64,000 bases of DNA from Chaenocephalus aceratus (taxonomy: Eukaryota > Chordata > Actinopteri > Perciformes > Channichthyidae), in the NCBI GenBank assembly GCA_023974075.1, contig CM043800.1:4099319-4163318 (forward strand), given 5' to 3'. The position numbers and the translations under genes are program-made. Shown here one piece after another: positions 23,557-36,754 of this stretch. The first letter of the stretch is position 1, and each line of letters begins with the position of its first letter. Below the pieces are notes generated by a model. The model was not told where the DNA came from, did no database searches, and worked only from the letters and a program-made list of their open reading frames with translations.

Positions 23557-24565
23557 GCTTGGTGAAGATGGACACCAGCGGGCGGTGGTCGGTCTCTGCA
23601 GTCACATCACCCCTCCCATATAGGTAGTAGTGGAAGCGTTGGCAGGTAAATACGATGCTCAGGCACTCCTTTTCAATCTGTGCGTAATTTTGCTCTGTTT
23701 GGGTCAATGCCCGGGAGGCGAATGCGACCGAAGGCTGTCCCCCTTGAAGGAAGCAGCAGCCCAGACCCGCCTGACTGGAGTCGCTCTGTACGGTGACTGG
23801 CTTGCGGACGTCATAGTACCTTAGGACTGGCACCGCTGTGACCAGTGCCTTGATTTCCTTCATGGCGGCATCATGTTTGGGCAGCCAGTGCCACATCACA
23901 TCCTTGTCCAGCAGTCTCCTCAGCGGCTCACATACCGCTGACAAGCGTGGCATGAATCTGGACAGATAGATCACAAATCCGACACACCGCTGGACCCCTT
24001 TTGCGTCTGTGGGGTTTGGCATGTCCAGAACCGCCCTGACCTTTTCAGGGTCAGCCTTGAGGCCCTCCGCGGACAGTATGTGGCCGTGGAAGCGAACCTC
24101 CTTCACTCGGAAATGCAGCTTTTTCAGGCCCAGTCTCAGCTTTAAGTCCCTGCATCTGTCCATCAGAGCGATGAGGTTTGTGTCATGGTCGCGATTGGCC
24201 TCATCCTCTGTGTCCCCACAGCCGACTATAAGGATGTCATCGGCTATGGGCTCAATCCCTGTCAAGCCGGCCAGCAGCTCATGCTGCTTCCTTTGATACA
24301 GCTCCGGGGCAACTGACACACCGAAAGGGAGTTTCAGCCAGCGTTTCCTACCCCACGGTGTCCAGAATGTTGTCATCAGGCTGCTCTCTTCATCCAAGCG
24401 GCACTGCAGGAATGCATCACGTGCATCCACCAGGGTGAATATACGTGCCTTCGGCAGCTTATACAACACGTCATCTAAAGTGGGCATAAGGTAGTGGGAC
24501 CGTTTCAGAGCACGGTTGAGAGGCTTCGGGTCAATGCATAGTCTCAATTTGTCTGGCTTTTTCAC
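23501..24565 (-). pseudogene. Gypsy reverse transcriptase and RNase H (minus)
   Basis: One long frame of 354 residues. It contains RT motifs LRLCIDPKPLNRAL, TLVDARDAFLQC, LPFGVSVAPELYQR and the catalytic IADDILI (A-D-D in place of the commoner Y-x-D-D), followed by RNase H (VTVQSDSSQAGLGCCFLQ, EKECLSIVF, TAETDHRPL). It resembles the K02A2.6-like gypsy proteins common in fish. The frame starts where gag and protease should be; 24566-24835 lacks them, so the element is internally deleted. Confidence 0.9.
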
Positions 24566-24820
24566 TGACTAGATTGCTAATCCAGTCCGTGGGTTGAGTG
24601 ACTGTGGTCAAGTGTCCCTCCTCTTCATATCGATCAAGCTGAGCCGTGGATGTCCCCCGCCATCTTCATAGGCTCCGGAGGTGGGATGCTGGATGCCATT
24701 GTTCCAACGTGACGCTAATGCTAACAGGCTAACTGAAACTGCTAAACCTCACCAAAACAAATAAACGCACTCTGTCTCAGCGACGGACAGTAGCATGCAA
24801 TCCACAGCTGGGTCCTATTT

Positions 24821-24835
24821 GAGCTTTTGACACCA
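24821..24835 (-). promoter_or_regulatory. Primer-binding site of the minus-strand gypsy element
   Basis: On the minus strand TGGTGTCAAAAGCTC follows the 5' LTR with no gap. TGG start and position fit a tRNA primer site; the tRNA is not identified. Confidence 0.6.
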
Positions 24836-25012
24836 TGTTTGTATATGTATGTGCATTAATAAACAAGGCAAGTCAGGCTGAGTCTCAACACCACGTATTC
24901 ACATTGAGCAGGCAATCATACAACTGAGGTATATTCACGTGAGGCAGATATATATATAACACAGGCACAATACGTCCACAGGGTGGAGCTGCAACCTAGC
25001 CTAAACCACCAC
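24836..25012 (-). repeat. 5' LTR of minus-strand gypsy element
   Basis: Matches 21522-21702 at most positions. The outer tip (about 8 bp of TGTTACAG) is missing, so the outer boundary has been altered and no target duplication can be confirmed. Confidence 0.8.
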
Positions 25013-25430
25013 TGCCGCCGAAACCGGTGAGCCGCCTCCACCAGGGGTTCTACGGCCCGGTCCGCCCGGCGCAGCCAGCCTTCGTTTCGCCCCCGTTGCC
25101 AGATATCTGGCAGAGTGTGGAGTCATGTTGTTGTCAGAAAACACACCTCGCCTGTTATAATAGCTCCGATTAATGCATTTCACCGTTAATGTGAAACAGC
25201 GTTAATACGAAGGTGCGCAGCCCCGCGAGAGCGTGCCGCGGTGCTTTCAAGGGCCTCAGTAGAAAATCTGCCCTTTCTGTGTCAGCCCCCCATGGGCCAA
25301 ACTTCCTTTTATGGAAGGTTTGGCGGCAGAGTGGGCCACCAGAGAGTACCACATCTTCTTAGCTGCGGCTCCACAGCTGCTTGCATGTCCCCTAACACAG
25401 TTTTATGGGGAATGGAAGCTGTTAGAAATT
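25013..25430. other. No gene seen; GC-rich start
   Basis: A GC-rich block (25013-25100) then mixed sequence with 'gttaatgtgaaacagcgttaata' repeats near 25185. No recognised domain. Confidence 0.5.
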
Positions 25431-25915
25431 AAAATCAATGTTTTATGGCATAATTTAGTTTAAAACATACAGTCAGCTTAAAAGCTGTTTTATTCTGAAA
25501 GAACCAGAAGTTCTCGCACAATCTTAATGCCAAGCTTTTATTCTGAAAATCCTTCATCTCCGGTTAGCATATGGCTAATTATTCCTTTTCCTAGAGATGT
25601 GAATATAGAAGTGAAATGACACGGAGTGTTTCACACTGAAACCTACTGATTTTAACACTACATCTACAGACGTTGAGATATTATTATTGCTGAATATTAA
25701 ATGAAGGTACAGTTTATTTTAATATGTTTTGTTTACAGACGTGGGTAGGAGATGACGACTTCCGGGGCTACCGTAAATGTTAACTGCCGTAAAGTATTTC
25801 CAGTATTATTAAAGTATCGATTACAGCCGTTAAAATGCAATAAATAAAAAGTCATGAAAGAGAATATGAGGAGAAAAGGCGTGTTTAGTTATGTAATGAA
25901 TGTACAATGTCTGAA
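25430..25915. repeat. Dispersed repeat, inverse copy at 46915-47180
   Basis: Shares with the inverse of 46915-47180 the blocks 'ctgttttattctgaaa', 'acagccgttaaaatgca' and 'gaggagaaaaggcgtgt'. The copy here is longer, so one has an insertion or deletion. Family unknown. Confidence 0.7.
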
Positions 25916-26085
25916 TCCTCTGTTATGCGCAATAACGGACATTGAAGACCAGAGGCGGGCGGACTCCTACTACGCCAACCGGCACACGAGGAGGGGCCAA
26001 CGGAGCTGACGTGCATGTTTGGCTCGCCCCTTCGCTCTCGAGACCTCGAGAACACAGCTGTTTTCTCTTTGAACCATCTTCTGCC

Positions 26086-26241
26086 TGTAGTGGCCAAAAA
26101 CCCCAAAAGTTTGTCTTGTAACCTTCACCTCAAAAGTTATTGTTCTTGGCCACATGTAGAGCTTGGGCCTCGGAAGCAGTGTCAGACTCGCAGTACACAA
26201 TCCACTGGACGTTTCAGTTGCTTTTTCAACGTTTATTCCTC
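26086..26241 (-). repeat. Partial 3' LTR of BEL/Pao element
   Basis: From TGTAGTGGCC to about 'caacgttta' it matches 29203-29357. At 26242 it runs directly into Pao coding sequence, so the rest of this LTR and the end of the internal region are deleted. Confidence 0.75.
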
Positions 26242-27045
26242 TCGAGGCCTCATCAGCAGGATTGTCCTTGCTGCTTACATATATCCATTGAGACCGTTCA
26301 CTATTGTCACAAATCAGTGACACTCTGTTGGCAACATAGGTCTTAAACCTAGTGTAGTCATTACCAATGTATACCAACCACGTTGAAGTCCTGGTTGTAC
26401 TGTGACATCAGAAACTCTTCCAAACTTGTGGCAGATATCCTATTCACAGTCACTCTCGCCGAACTGCCCTCACCGCCATTTTTGAGTGGCCCATTTACAA
26501 CCCACCCCAATAGAGTTTTTACTGCGTAGGGGCCCTCACCTTGGCTATTAATAACCTCCCATGGCTCTAACAGCTTTGGGGCATTCGTGCCAACCAATAA
26601 TTCCACTTTAGCACTGATACTGGGAAGTTGGACTTTATTCAGGTACGCCCACTGCGTTAAGTCATTCTGGTTGGGAATGTTACTGGAGGTGACTGGCATT
26701 TCTCTCTGGGTGAAAACGTCAGGAAGAGGTAAGAAGTTGTCACTGTCCAGTGCTGAAACTTCAATTTCAGGTATGACATGAGATGGCACCAGTTTTTTTC
26801 TGATTCATTGTGCTTAACAGAATATGTGTTTTTCTGCCTTTCAGATTGAGTTTAGACATCAGCGCTTCGGAGCAGAAGGTAGCGGTGGAACCAGGGTCCA
26901 TGAGGGCATAGACTTGAAAGACTTGACTGCCTTTTGCTGCCTTAACTTGCACTGGGACAATGGACAGCACATTATTTTCTTCTCCGGCCCCTATGTACCA
27001 AATGAGTGAATAAAGGACTTGTACTGAAGGATAAAGATAAGGCAA
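26242..27045 (-). pseudogene. BEL/Pao pol remnant: protease, then RNase H/integrase linker
   Basis: Frames 27045-26767 and 26789-26361 give the Pao protease region, with QVYALMDPGSTATFCSEAL (D-P-G-S in place of D-S/T-G) and the conserved LLVGTNAPKLLEPWEVI and GPYAVKTLLGWVVNG blocks. At about 26375 the protein jumps to RFKTYVANRVSLI...WIYVSSKDNPADEASRG, the conserved stretch between RNase H and integrase in Pao elements. The whole reverse transcriptase is therefore missing. A frameshift lies near 26780. After 26242 the frame is in LTR sequence. Confidence 0.85.
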
Positions 27046-27198
27046 AAGTAACAGTGAATATAAGATATAGTAAACCTATCATGGAAAAGCTAAAACATTG
27101 AGCTGTCTGAGTGGAAAAGTACTGTGTTAAAGTTAACTGCTGAGAAGCCTCAGCAGTTGGCCGGCTACATCCTGTTATCTTCAAGGACTAGAACACCA

Positions 27199-27613
27199 TG
27201 TTACGAGTATGTGTGGCCCTGACCTTCAAAAGGCGCCACTGTCTTGTGAGCGAAAACCAGATAAGGCGGTAACAAAGACACATCGAAATTAGGAAGAGGG
27301 AGTTGGGCCCTGGCCCTGACCTTGGCTCAACTGGGTGTTGCTAGGGTAGCAACGGCAGATTACACCACGAGAGAGCAGTGAAGGTGGGGGCTCCGCTAGG
27401 AACAGTATATATGCAGGATGTATTCAGTACTCGGCGCTCTCTTCAACTGGGATCTTACACTGACGAGCTTGTCACGGTGAGAACTCAAGAAGGAGTCCAA
27501 GGCGCTTTGTGGTATAGTATCAGATTGATGTATCTTTGTTGAACTGTGTAATAAAGTGCTTATTTGAAGAAACAATCCATTGGAGTGCAAAGTCTAGTTT
27601 TGTACAGCTAACA
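27199..27613 (+). repeat. Possible solo LTR between Pao gag and protease
   Basis: Starts TGTTACGAGT and ends CAGCTAACA, with a TATA box (gtatatatgc) near 27409 and an AATAAA near 27550 in correct order for an LTR read on the plus strand. It separates the gag and protease of the Pao element. No matching flanking duplication was seen, so the boundaries are uncertain. Confidence 0.5.
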
Positions 27614-27662
27614 GAGAATAGTGTCTAGGACACAATTCCTTTTCCCTCAGAACTAAGAACGG

Positions 27663-28493
27663 TCATCGGCGGATCCGGACAGCGACCCCGCTCTGGCCAT
27701 ATCCAAACGATCTGCGCGGAGGACAGACCTGGTCCGGTAGACTCCAACAGTACTCCAGAATGTGTCCATCAAAGGGTGGAATATTTCCTTGTGGCAGCGT
27801 CGAGAGAAGTTGTTGTTTCACAAGAATCCTCGTCAAGCTGCTTTGATTATCCAGTATTTGAATCATGTGGTCATCCTTTGCTGTGCTGTGCATAGGGGGG
27901 CTTTGCCCTTGTGGCAGAGTTGGCTGTGTGCTTTGGGGTATGACAGGTGGAATATTGTGCACTGAGGTTGGTTGTGGGTGATGCTGATCATTAATGCTCT
28001 CTTCATGATGAATATCAGGCCAACTGTGTGTGTTATCTTCACGGACATTCAAAAAGGGAAAGTGAAGTGGGGCGCCTGCCTTGCTCCTAACAACTGGAGC
28101 ACCTCTGTCATAAGGATGAAGTGAAATATCTAGCGTTGTATCCATCAGTGTGGTAGCTGCTGCTTCAGCCTGTACAGGGCCAAGCCTAGCTAATTCATTG
28201 TCTTTAAGATAATTAATTTTGGCTGTGTTGGCTGCTATTTCTGTGTGTAATTCTAGTGTTTCTCTTCTTTTCTGTAACATTTGTTCCTGTTCTTCAATGG
28301 CATGTTTTTCTTGTAACATAGAAGCTTTGGCCAATAAGGCTGCTCTCTCTGCCTCAGCATTGATGCGTAGTGAGGAAGAGGAAGAGTGGCTGGATGTTAT
28401 AGACCTCGTTGAGTGTGTATCCACCTCGCTCAGACCGCCGCCTTCATTTGCATATGTACCTTCTTCAGCTGGCAGACCTTCCACTTGAGTCAA
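27663..28493 (-). pseudogene. BEL/Pao Gag, N-terminal part
   Basis: A 276-residue minus frame. The first half has a Ser-rich stretch then a long coiled coil (RINAEAERAALLAKASMLQEKHAIEEQEQMLQKRRETLELHTEIA), typical of Pao Gag. Near the end ILVKQQLLSTLPQGNIPPFDGHILEY is the conserved entry to the capsid-like region, after which the sequence departs, at about 27745, from the family. The remainder of Gag and its zinc knuckles are absent. The start codon at 28493 is the first ATG, but upstream coding sequence to about 28810 (with 'gcgagttctgatgaggcgg' on the minus strand) could extend it. Confidence 0.75.
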
Positions 28494-28499
28494 GTTGAG

Positions 28500-29202
28500 T
28501 GAATCAGCATGTTCTATGTCAGTTATCCATTTCGTAACTTGGAAGGAGTGAGTTTATGTGCGTACATCTCGGCTGATACCATTTCTCATCGTCCTCTTTT
28601 CTTGCGCTCTCATCCAACATTTGCGCATATTCGTTTGTTAAACTTCAACATGTTCCCTTTGACTTCATCCAGATATTCCTTATCGGTCATTAGGTTGTTC
28701 ACAATGTTCATTTTCCGTGTTAAATGCGAAGCTTTTCCTGATCTTGATGAGCGCAGCTGCCTCATCTATGTCTTTAACAGGTGGCAAGTCCGCCTCATCA
28801 GAACTCGCCATTTTAATCCAATATAAACTTCCAAAAAGTCTTCAAAATGTTTAGAAACAGTTCTTGTGGCTCCGCTATCCTTGTATTTTCAAAACTTAAC
28901 TCAGGTTACTTCATAAGTTCATTCATAAGAGGCTGTATTTCACCGCTGCTCTCTTTTTCTTCGTCACAGAAAGGTTGACAAATAAAGGATTCACTGTCCA
29001 TAAACACAAATATCAGCGGTGAAATCTGTTTCTAAACACTTCACTTCCAAACGAATAATCCTTCAGTGATGTTTGATCTGAAAGCGCATACCTCCTCCGA
29101 AGTGTTTCTTTGTTTGGTCCGCCAAATAGTCTTAGATTCCTACGATCCCTTTGATCCTCCAATAGTCCTCGTGTTTCCAATCACAGCTCGTCATTGACTA
29201 AT
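28500..29202 (-). other. BEL/Pao Gag 5' coding remnant and leader
   Basis: The minus strand from about 28810 begins with an ATG and an acidic, frame-broken stretch leading to the Gag frame; 28830-29202 is leader between LTR and Gag. No clear tRNA primer match directly left of 29203. Confidence 0.45.
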
Positions 29203-29642
29203 TGTAGTGGCCAAAATCCCCAAAAGTTTGTCTTGTAACCTTCACCTCAAAAGTTATTGTTCTTGGCCACATGTAGAGCTTGGGCCTCGGAAGCAGTGTC
29301 AGACTCACAGTACACAATCCACTGGACGTTTCAGTTGCTTTTCAACGTTTATTTCCAGCAAAACATAAAACAAAATACGAAAACAATATTTAACATAAAC
29401 TTAAACAGCAGATCCTAATAATCTGTATCTTCTACTAAGCATAAGGTTGCGTCTGCGTGTCAATGACGGTATTGCTGCTGCCTGCTGCTCCCCCGTCACA
29501 CACCGCACCTCCAATTTAAAGCCCCGCCCCCTTCACCTGAGCAAAGCACACCTCTCACTGAAACAGAAAAATGCATTAATAAAGGTTCCAAATAAATCTA
29601 AACAAAATAAACTTAAATGCGGCTCCTACACTGCCTGTAACA
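29203..29642 (-). repeat. 5' LTR of BEL/Pao element
   Basis: 440 bp, TG...CA in either reading (TGTAGTGGCC ... CTGTAACA on the plus strand). Its left 155 bp match 26086-26241. It lies upstream of the minus-strand Gag as expected. Confidence 0.75.
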
Positions 29643-31323
<1,681 letters not shown>

Positions 31324-31950
31324 TTCAGACTTCCCTCTCTGCTCCCCTCCCCCATCATTTCTAGTCTCCTGTCATGTCAAACCTGCTCTTTTTTTTTTCC
31401 CCACAGAATAATTTAAGCACATTTAAGCGAGCAGTAATCCCATCTAGCTGCTGCAATAGACACACTTCTTCCCCAAACATCTTTAACGCAAACACATCTT
31501 TATCATTAACAGAAGTTGATTGTTCTTGTAGCCTAAAGGCTTCTGTGAACTTCCCTTCACCTCGGAGTCTGCTTTACTGGACTGAATACATTTATTGATA
31601 ATTCAGAAGGACTATTGTCTCTCTTAACTGTGTGACTCAATTCTCAAGGATTTTCTGGTCTGCAGGACATTAATCATTAACTACAATAATGTAACTGCAT
31701 TAAATCTGAGGAAAATCCCCCTTTGGCTTCCCCTGTTATTTGCACAGACTATTGATAATTAACAGGGAAACTCAAGGGGCATCCTTCCATATCTGGAAAT
31801 TGCAACAAGACTTTCTGCCATTCAAACGTAACACTTCTTATATATCAGGTGATAACATCTTCAATTCTCCACATTTCCCCCTTTTGATCTTATTTCCAAA
31901 GATCAACTTAAACAAGGCATTTGAAACATAACTACTGTTATTCTTTTCTA

Positions 31951-32783
31951 CTGTGTCTGTCCCCCAATATTGTATGAATCTATCAGAAACGGAGACATGC
32001 ATGCCTTCTTGAAGAGATGTGAAGGAGTGTGGGAGGCTAGCACGGGAGAACGACATGATCTTTCTCCATCTGTTGAAATGTTGTGGAAGAACGCTGTCAT
32101 TAAAGCCCTTCCCCCAGCAGTGCAGGCACGCCTGGAAGAAGTGGTGGGATTAGACACTAAACCCGCTGAAGAATGGAGACAACATCTCATTCACCACGAT
32201 ATCAGATACCAGGCAACAAATACGGGAATTGATGAAGACGACAAAATCCTAGCTAGGAGACTCTTGAAGATACAAATAGCTGAGAAAGATACCGAAGCTA
32301 ATAAAAACAAGAAAGTGGCAAGGCAAATGGCAGCCACAACAGAGGCCATACTAATTGAGACCGTAGTGCAGACATCGCCAACGGTTCAAATACAGGTAGT
32401 GACGGAGAATCAGATTTCAGAACCAACAAGGAGGAAGAGGAGGTTTCCGAGGAAGAGGCAGAGGAAAGGTTTTCCGGTTTGAGGGATGTTACATATGCAA
32501 TCAGCTGGGCCATTGGGCCAGACATTGTCCACAACAACAAATGCAATATCCACCACAAGTATTGGAATATAATACTACACAATTTCAGCATCCCCAGACA
32601 CAACAGTATTATCCCCAACTTCAGACACCCCTGTGTATGTCCCCACCCTATCACAGCCACCAACAGTATCAGCAAAGGGGAGGACACAGTGGTAGCAGTG
32701 GATTTCAAGGACAACCAAGAGGAGGAGGGGTGCCACATATGAACCAAAGGCCACTGACAGCCTGGTATCAACCACAACAATGA
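31951..32783 (+). pseudogene. Endogenous retrovirus Gag (broken)
   Basis: Two frames (31970-32482, and the frame ending at 32783) belong to one old retroviral Gag. The first is helical and charged, resembling a capsid C-terminal region; it ends in a very basic stretch. The frame then changes near 32470, and the second begins with a zinc knuckle of the form C-X2-C-X4-H-X4-C at about 32488-32530, followed by a Gln/Pro/Tyr-rich tail. A further frame change lies at the start near 31960. Gag packages the genome. The copy is defective. Later pol and env pieces at 34140-34978 lie in the same orientation. Confidence 0.75.
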
Positions 32784-34140
32784 GGAAGCTCAGAGGGCCA
32801 GACCACCAGGTGATGCATCTTCAGCCCAGAAGGGTATTTTGAAATCCAGCTACATTGAGCCATATCTGTCACCATAGGAGGGAGAGGTTGAATGTTATTT
32901 AAAAATAGTGAGTAGCATATTGCATTTACATATAAAGCATCCACAGATTAGTATTAGAAGATTAAAACATAGTAGAACATTTAGCAGACTATTTTTGTAA
33001 TTATGAGAAGGATAGAGATTACGAGTGATGTTGTTCCCCCACACAGAAAACTATTGTGTCCACACAGCAAGTGAGGTCAAGACGAGGGGTTTCCACCCAA
33101 AACATGAAGAGGAAAAACCTAGTACTCGCCCAAGAGGGAGGATCATTACCAGGTCCTCCTGTTTACACCGACTGCAGTTCAAGGGGCGACGATACACCTG
33201 ACGTGGAGCTGTTGAGACCTGAAAACAGAAACTCGATTCTGCTGTGGTGAAGTCTGGCTACAAAGGGAGGTGTCCGATGGGGTCGCTTGTCTCAAACCAG
33301 TGAAGAAGTCAACAAGAACCCAGCAGAACTAGAGAGTGACTGTTAGCGGAAGAACAGTGACAGAGCGACAGAGACTGGCAGAACATTTTCCAGCCAGTAC
33401 ATAGATAGACCCCGTCAGAAGACCGGGGCTGTGTTTAAAGGGGAACTTTATTTATTGTTAGTGGAAGTGTAGTTTTTTAGTCAAACAATTATGTGATTTA
33501 TGGAGTCAGATTACATTTTTCACATAAACACAATTTGTAATCGGTCTGAAGTATCTGTTTTAAGGCATGAGCTGCGAACTAAATAACATAACACTGATTG
33601 AGAACTTGAATGATGAAGTTGTAGGGTTTTTACAACTGTTTCAAGAATCAGTTTTTATTTATTTATTCTTGAGTAACTTTACTGATTTATAATGTAGTGT
33701 GTAAGGCAATATCTCATTTTGCTATTAAGCTATTAAGACGCATTAGCAACTCCAAGGGTATTGATTTTCGCAGCAACAATGATGCATAATACCAGGACAA
33801 GAACCATTATTGAACTGACAACAAGTAAACTATTTTTTGTGCTAATGGCATATTTTTAGTGAATATGCATTTATACCATCAGAAAACCATACATCATACA
33901 ATATTTGTGTACGCCTTGTGGGTACACAGAGAATTTATATTTATTTATGGGTTTTCCATGTCCTGTTCATAATAGGGTAATCATTGCGATATTAATTGAG
34001 CATTTTATGCTCAAAGGAGGGAGTGTCGTGATTATACAGATATGTTGATTTTGGTGATGTTGTAGTTAATAAATAATAACAGGTAGTTAACAATAGGTCT
34101 CATAACAACAACAGGTATGCCGAAGCTTGGGCTTTCTCCA
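32784..34140 (+). other. Endogenous retrovirus interior without pol
   Basis: Where protease, reverse transcriptase and RNase H should lie there is only 1.35 kb of broken sequence. A 64-residue frame at 33056-33250 is Arg/Pro-rich and may be a protease-leader relic. The pol gene is largely deleted. Confidence 0.5.
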
Positions 34141-34170
34141 AGGAGGGAGTGGTCCAGTTTTAGATATTAG

Positions 34171-34370
34171 ATGAATAGAAGTGATGAATGTGTCAGAACT
34201 CTGAGTAATATTATCCAAGTTTTGTCTACACAGGCTAGGAAAGCTGCAGAGATACCAGACGAGACACCAGAAGAGACTCCTGTTCGGCCATGTGATTGGG
34301 TGAGGTTGAAAGTTCACAAAAGACAGTGGGCTGATCCCGGTGGTCGGAACCGTGAGAAGTTGTAACGAAC
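34171..34370 (+). pseudogene. Endogenous retrovirus integrase C-terminal fragment
   Basis: The frame includes a 'GDWV'-like block (here CDWVRLKVHKRQW), the start of the SH3-like C-terminal domain of retroviral integrases, preceded by a Pro/Thr-rich linker. It is frameshifted shortly after. It sits between the gag and env remnants as expected. Confidence 0.6.
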
Positions 34371-34633
34371 TTCACACGTGCTCCGGTTTAAAGGTAAAGA
34401 AAAAGGAGCAAATTGACACCACCTCACACATTGTCACCCTTCACTGGCAACTTCCAGACAATTATTGGAAGTTAGGACTGATTTGGCAGAGCTGGAACAA
34501 AACTTATCCTTAGATTTGTATAGATTGTACACTAAAGTGAAAACCTATTTTTAGTTTTACACCTGAAAAAGAGTCCAATTTTTGTATACGTTATTTTTGT
34601 ACTCATCATTTAAATTCTGTAACTGACACAACC

Positions 34634-34978
34634 ATGGAGAAAATAGAGATTATGTCAAGAACAAAGCCAAAGCAATTGTGGGGTCCACTAGGGATAAGAG
34701 TCAGAATAGCATTGTTGATTGTGCTCATTACACTTGGCACCTTTCTGGTTGGATGGGGAGTACAATATCAAGTAAGACATGGATCCATTAGTTCACTCAT
34801 AGAGAATGCCCACATCACTAACAAAACTCCAGCTGTGTTTCAGAGACTTTCACTTATCCCCAGAGCCAAAAGATCAGCTGAGCAACAAGAGGAGGAGTTA
34901 GAAATACTCGTTCCCAAAGGTGAGGTGGTTATAATCAAGATGATTCACCCCCATATATGCAGTTCTTGTATCAAATAA
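34634..34978 (+). pseudogene. Endogenous retrovirus envelope, N-terminal fragment
   Basis: A 114-residue frame beginning at the ATG at 34634, with a basic start, then one hydrophobic segment (about residues 24-43) that would act as a signal anchor, and a dibasic RAKR site at about residue 77. A long leader with a late hydrophobic segment and a furin-like site resembles leader peptides of some retroviral envelopes. The rest of env is not open. Function lost. Confidence 0.5.
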
Positions 34979-35482
34979 TGAGATGGGTTTAAGTGATCGG
35001 GATATGTAAGTGATGGGGATTTACAGATAGGGAAATCTCCAAATACACTGGATCCATGTTTTAGTCTGTACCAGAAACCCCCCCTGTTAAGACTATGGAC
35101 AACCGACCAGTGACCTGAGCACAATTATTGAAAATGATTACAGTAAAAACAGGCTACTAACCCACAAGTACAGCTTTGTACGTACAAACTCTATGAACAA
35201 AATTCCCCAGCAGATTGTGGCGACATTGCACAGGTATGTCCAGTCACAAAAGTTACTTATGTTCTAAATAACAGTGAGATTTAAAATGATGGAGAAAATA
35301 TGGGGACGTTCTTTTATAGTGTGTGAAATATATGGTGCTTGAAACATGTAGGTATTTCAATTTATAGAAGAAAATGGTTACCAGAAATAGTTATTTGGAA
35401 TAGCCATGTTACAGTGGGTGAAAACAATGTTTTGGGATATGGTAAAATTATTAGTAGACATTCATTATGGTAAAACCATTAG
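34979..35482 (+). other. Decayed env region
   Basis: No open frame; presumably the remainder of the envelope gene, interrupted at 35483 by the Ngaro-type element and possibly resuming after 40979. Confidence 0.4.
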
Positions 35483-35655
35483 TTCAATCAGGAGAGACGT
35501 GATGTATGAGTACATGTTTATTATCGGGACACATGATATGCGGGAATAGTGATTGACGTATTACAACAAGTAACTGTAATGATGTTTTGGCGATTAGGCC
35601 CCGGGTTTGCAGGATGATCATTCAGGAGGGAAAGAACCGCTCTGATGAACCCCCC
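35483..35655 (-). repeat. Split direct repeat B2
   Basis: Matches 35934-36102 except for a 3-bp indel ('tttattatcggg' against 'tttatcggg'). Confidence 0.9.
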
Positions 35656-35762
35656 GGGGTCTAGACACTGGTGGTGGTGATAGTAGTTCAGTCCGATCTG
35701 AAGGGAGAAGGTTTAGCTTGGCCCTGTATTTAGGAGACAGGAGGCGAAGGGGTGGAGGAGGG

Positions 35763-35934
35763 TTGTGCGTTGACACCTGAAATGACAACTGACAGGAAGG
35801 AGAGAGCAGATTTAAAGAGGTTAGCAGGTGCGATGATTGGCTTGCCGGGGCGTAATGCCCCTGATCACTTATTGAAATAACGTGTGACACCCGATAATGT
35901 TGTCTTCCTGATTGAACTTACGCTGAGCTACATT
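35763..35934 (-). repeat. Split direct repeat A2
   Basis: 172 bp matching A1 (40808-40979) with only a few differences. Confidence 0.9.
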
Positions 35935-36102
35935 TCAATCAGGAGAGACGTGATGTATGAGTACATGTTTATCGGGACACATGATATGCGGGAATAGTGA
36001 TTGACGTATTACAACAAGTAACTGTAATGATGTTTTGGCGATTAGGCCCCGGGTTTGCAGGATGATCATTCAGGAGGGAAAGAACCGCTCTGATGAACCC
36101 CC
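35934..36102 (-). repeat. Split direct repeat B1
   Basis: Adjoins A2 directly and matches B2 at 35483-35655. Confidence 0.9.
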
Positions 36103-36319
36103 AAAATAAATGAAGTATGAAGTACGGAGCTGTGAGCAATCCTTACCTTGCGGCTGGCTGCGGAGATCTATGGATGAAAAGAGAGATTAACATGGGGACA
36201 TGATGAGCGCCGGAATCGCTTCCGGGCTGCGGGGTTAGACATGCGCGGGCCCACTGGCCGCAACCTGCACTGCAGGGTTAACATGACGCAGACCCACTGG
36301 CCGCAACCTGCCCTTGCAG

Positions 36320-36615
36320 TGTTAAACCTAAGCGCGGACCTGTGTCCGCAACCTGCACCCGCACGGTTAAACCTAAGCGTGGACCTGTGTCCGCAACCTG
36401 CGCCCGCAGGGTTAAACCTAAGCGCGGAACTGTGTCCGCAACCTGCACCCGCAGGGTTAAACCTAAGCGCGGACCTGTGTCCGCAACCTGCGCCCGCAGG
36501 GTTAAACCTAAGCGCGGACCTGTGTCCGCAACCTGCGCCCGCAGGGTTAAACCTAAGCGCGGACCTGTGTCCGCAACCTGCACCCGCAGGGTTAAACCTA
36601 AGCGCGGACCTGTGT
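36320..36615. repeat. 45-bp minisatellite, about 6.5 copies
   Basis: The unit contains 'gttaaacctaagcgcggac' and 'tgtccgcaacctgc'. As 45 is divisible by three, frames through it repeat a 15-residue peptide, but no gene is implied. It lies in the 3' untranslated region of the Ngaro-type element. Confidence 0.9.
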
Positions 36616-36754
36616 CCCGGACCCACGTTCGCAACCTGCACTTGCAGGATTAGCATACGCAGATCCGGAGTCATAACCTGACAGATACGGAACCGTAGAC
36701 ACGTATACATGCTGACGTGTTACCACCACCAGTTATAGGTATATTTACCATCTT

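Noticed and set aside
36320..36615. CRISPR-like regular repeats
   Set aside because: The units are contiguous tandem copies without unique spacers, in a vertebrate retrotransposon.
36168..36710. A 180-residue frame with 15-residue peptide repeats
   Set aside because: Product of a 45-bp minisatellite; it is open on several frames and both strands.
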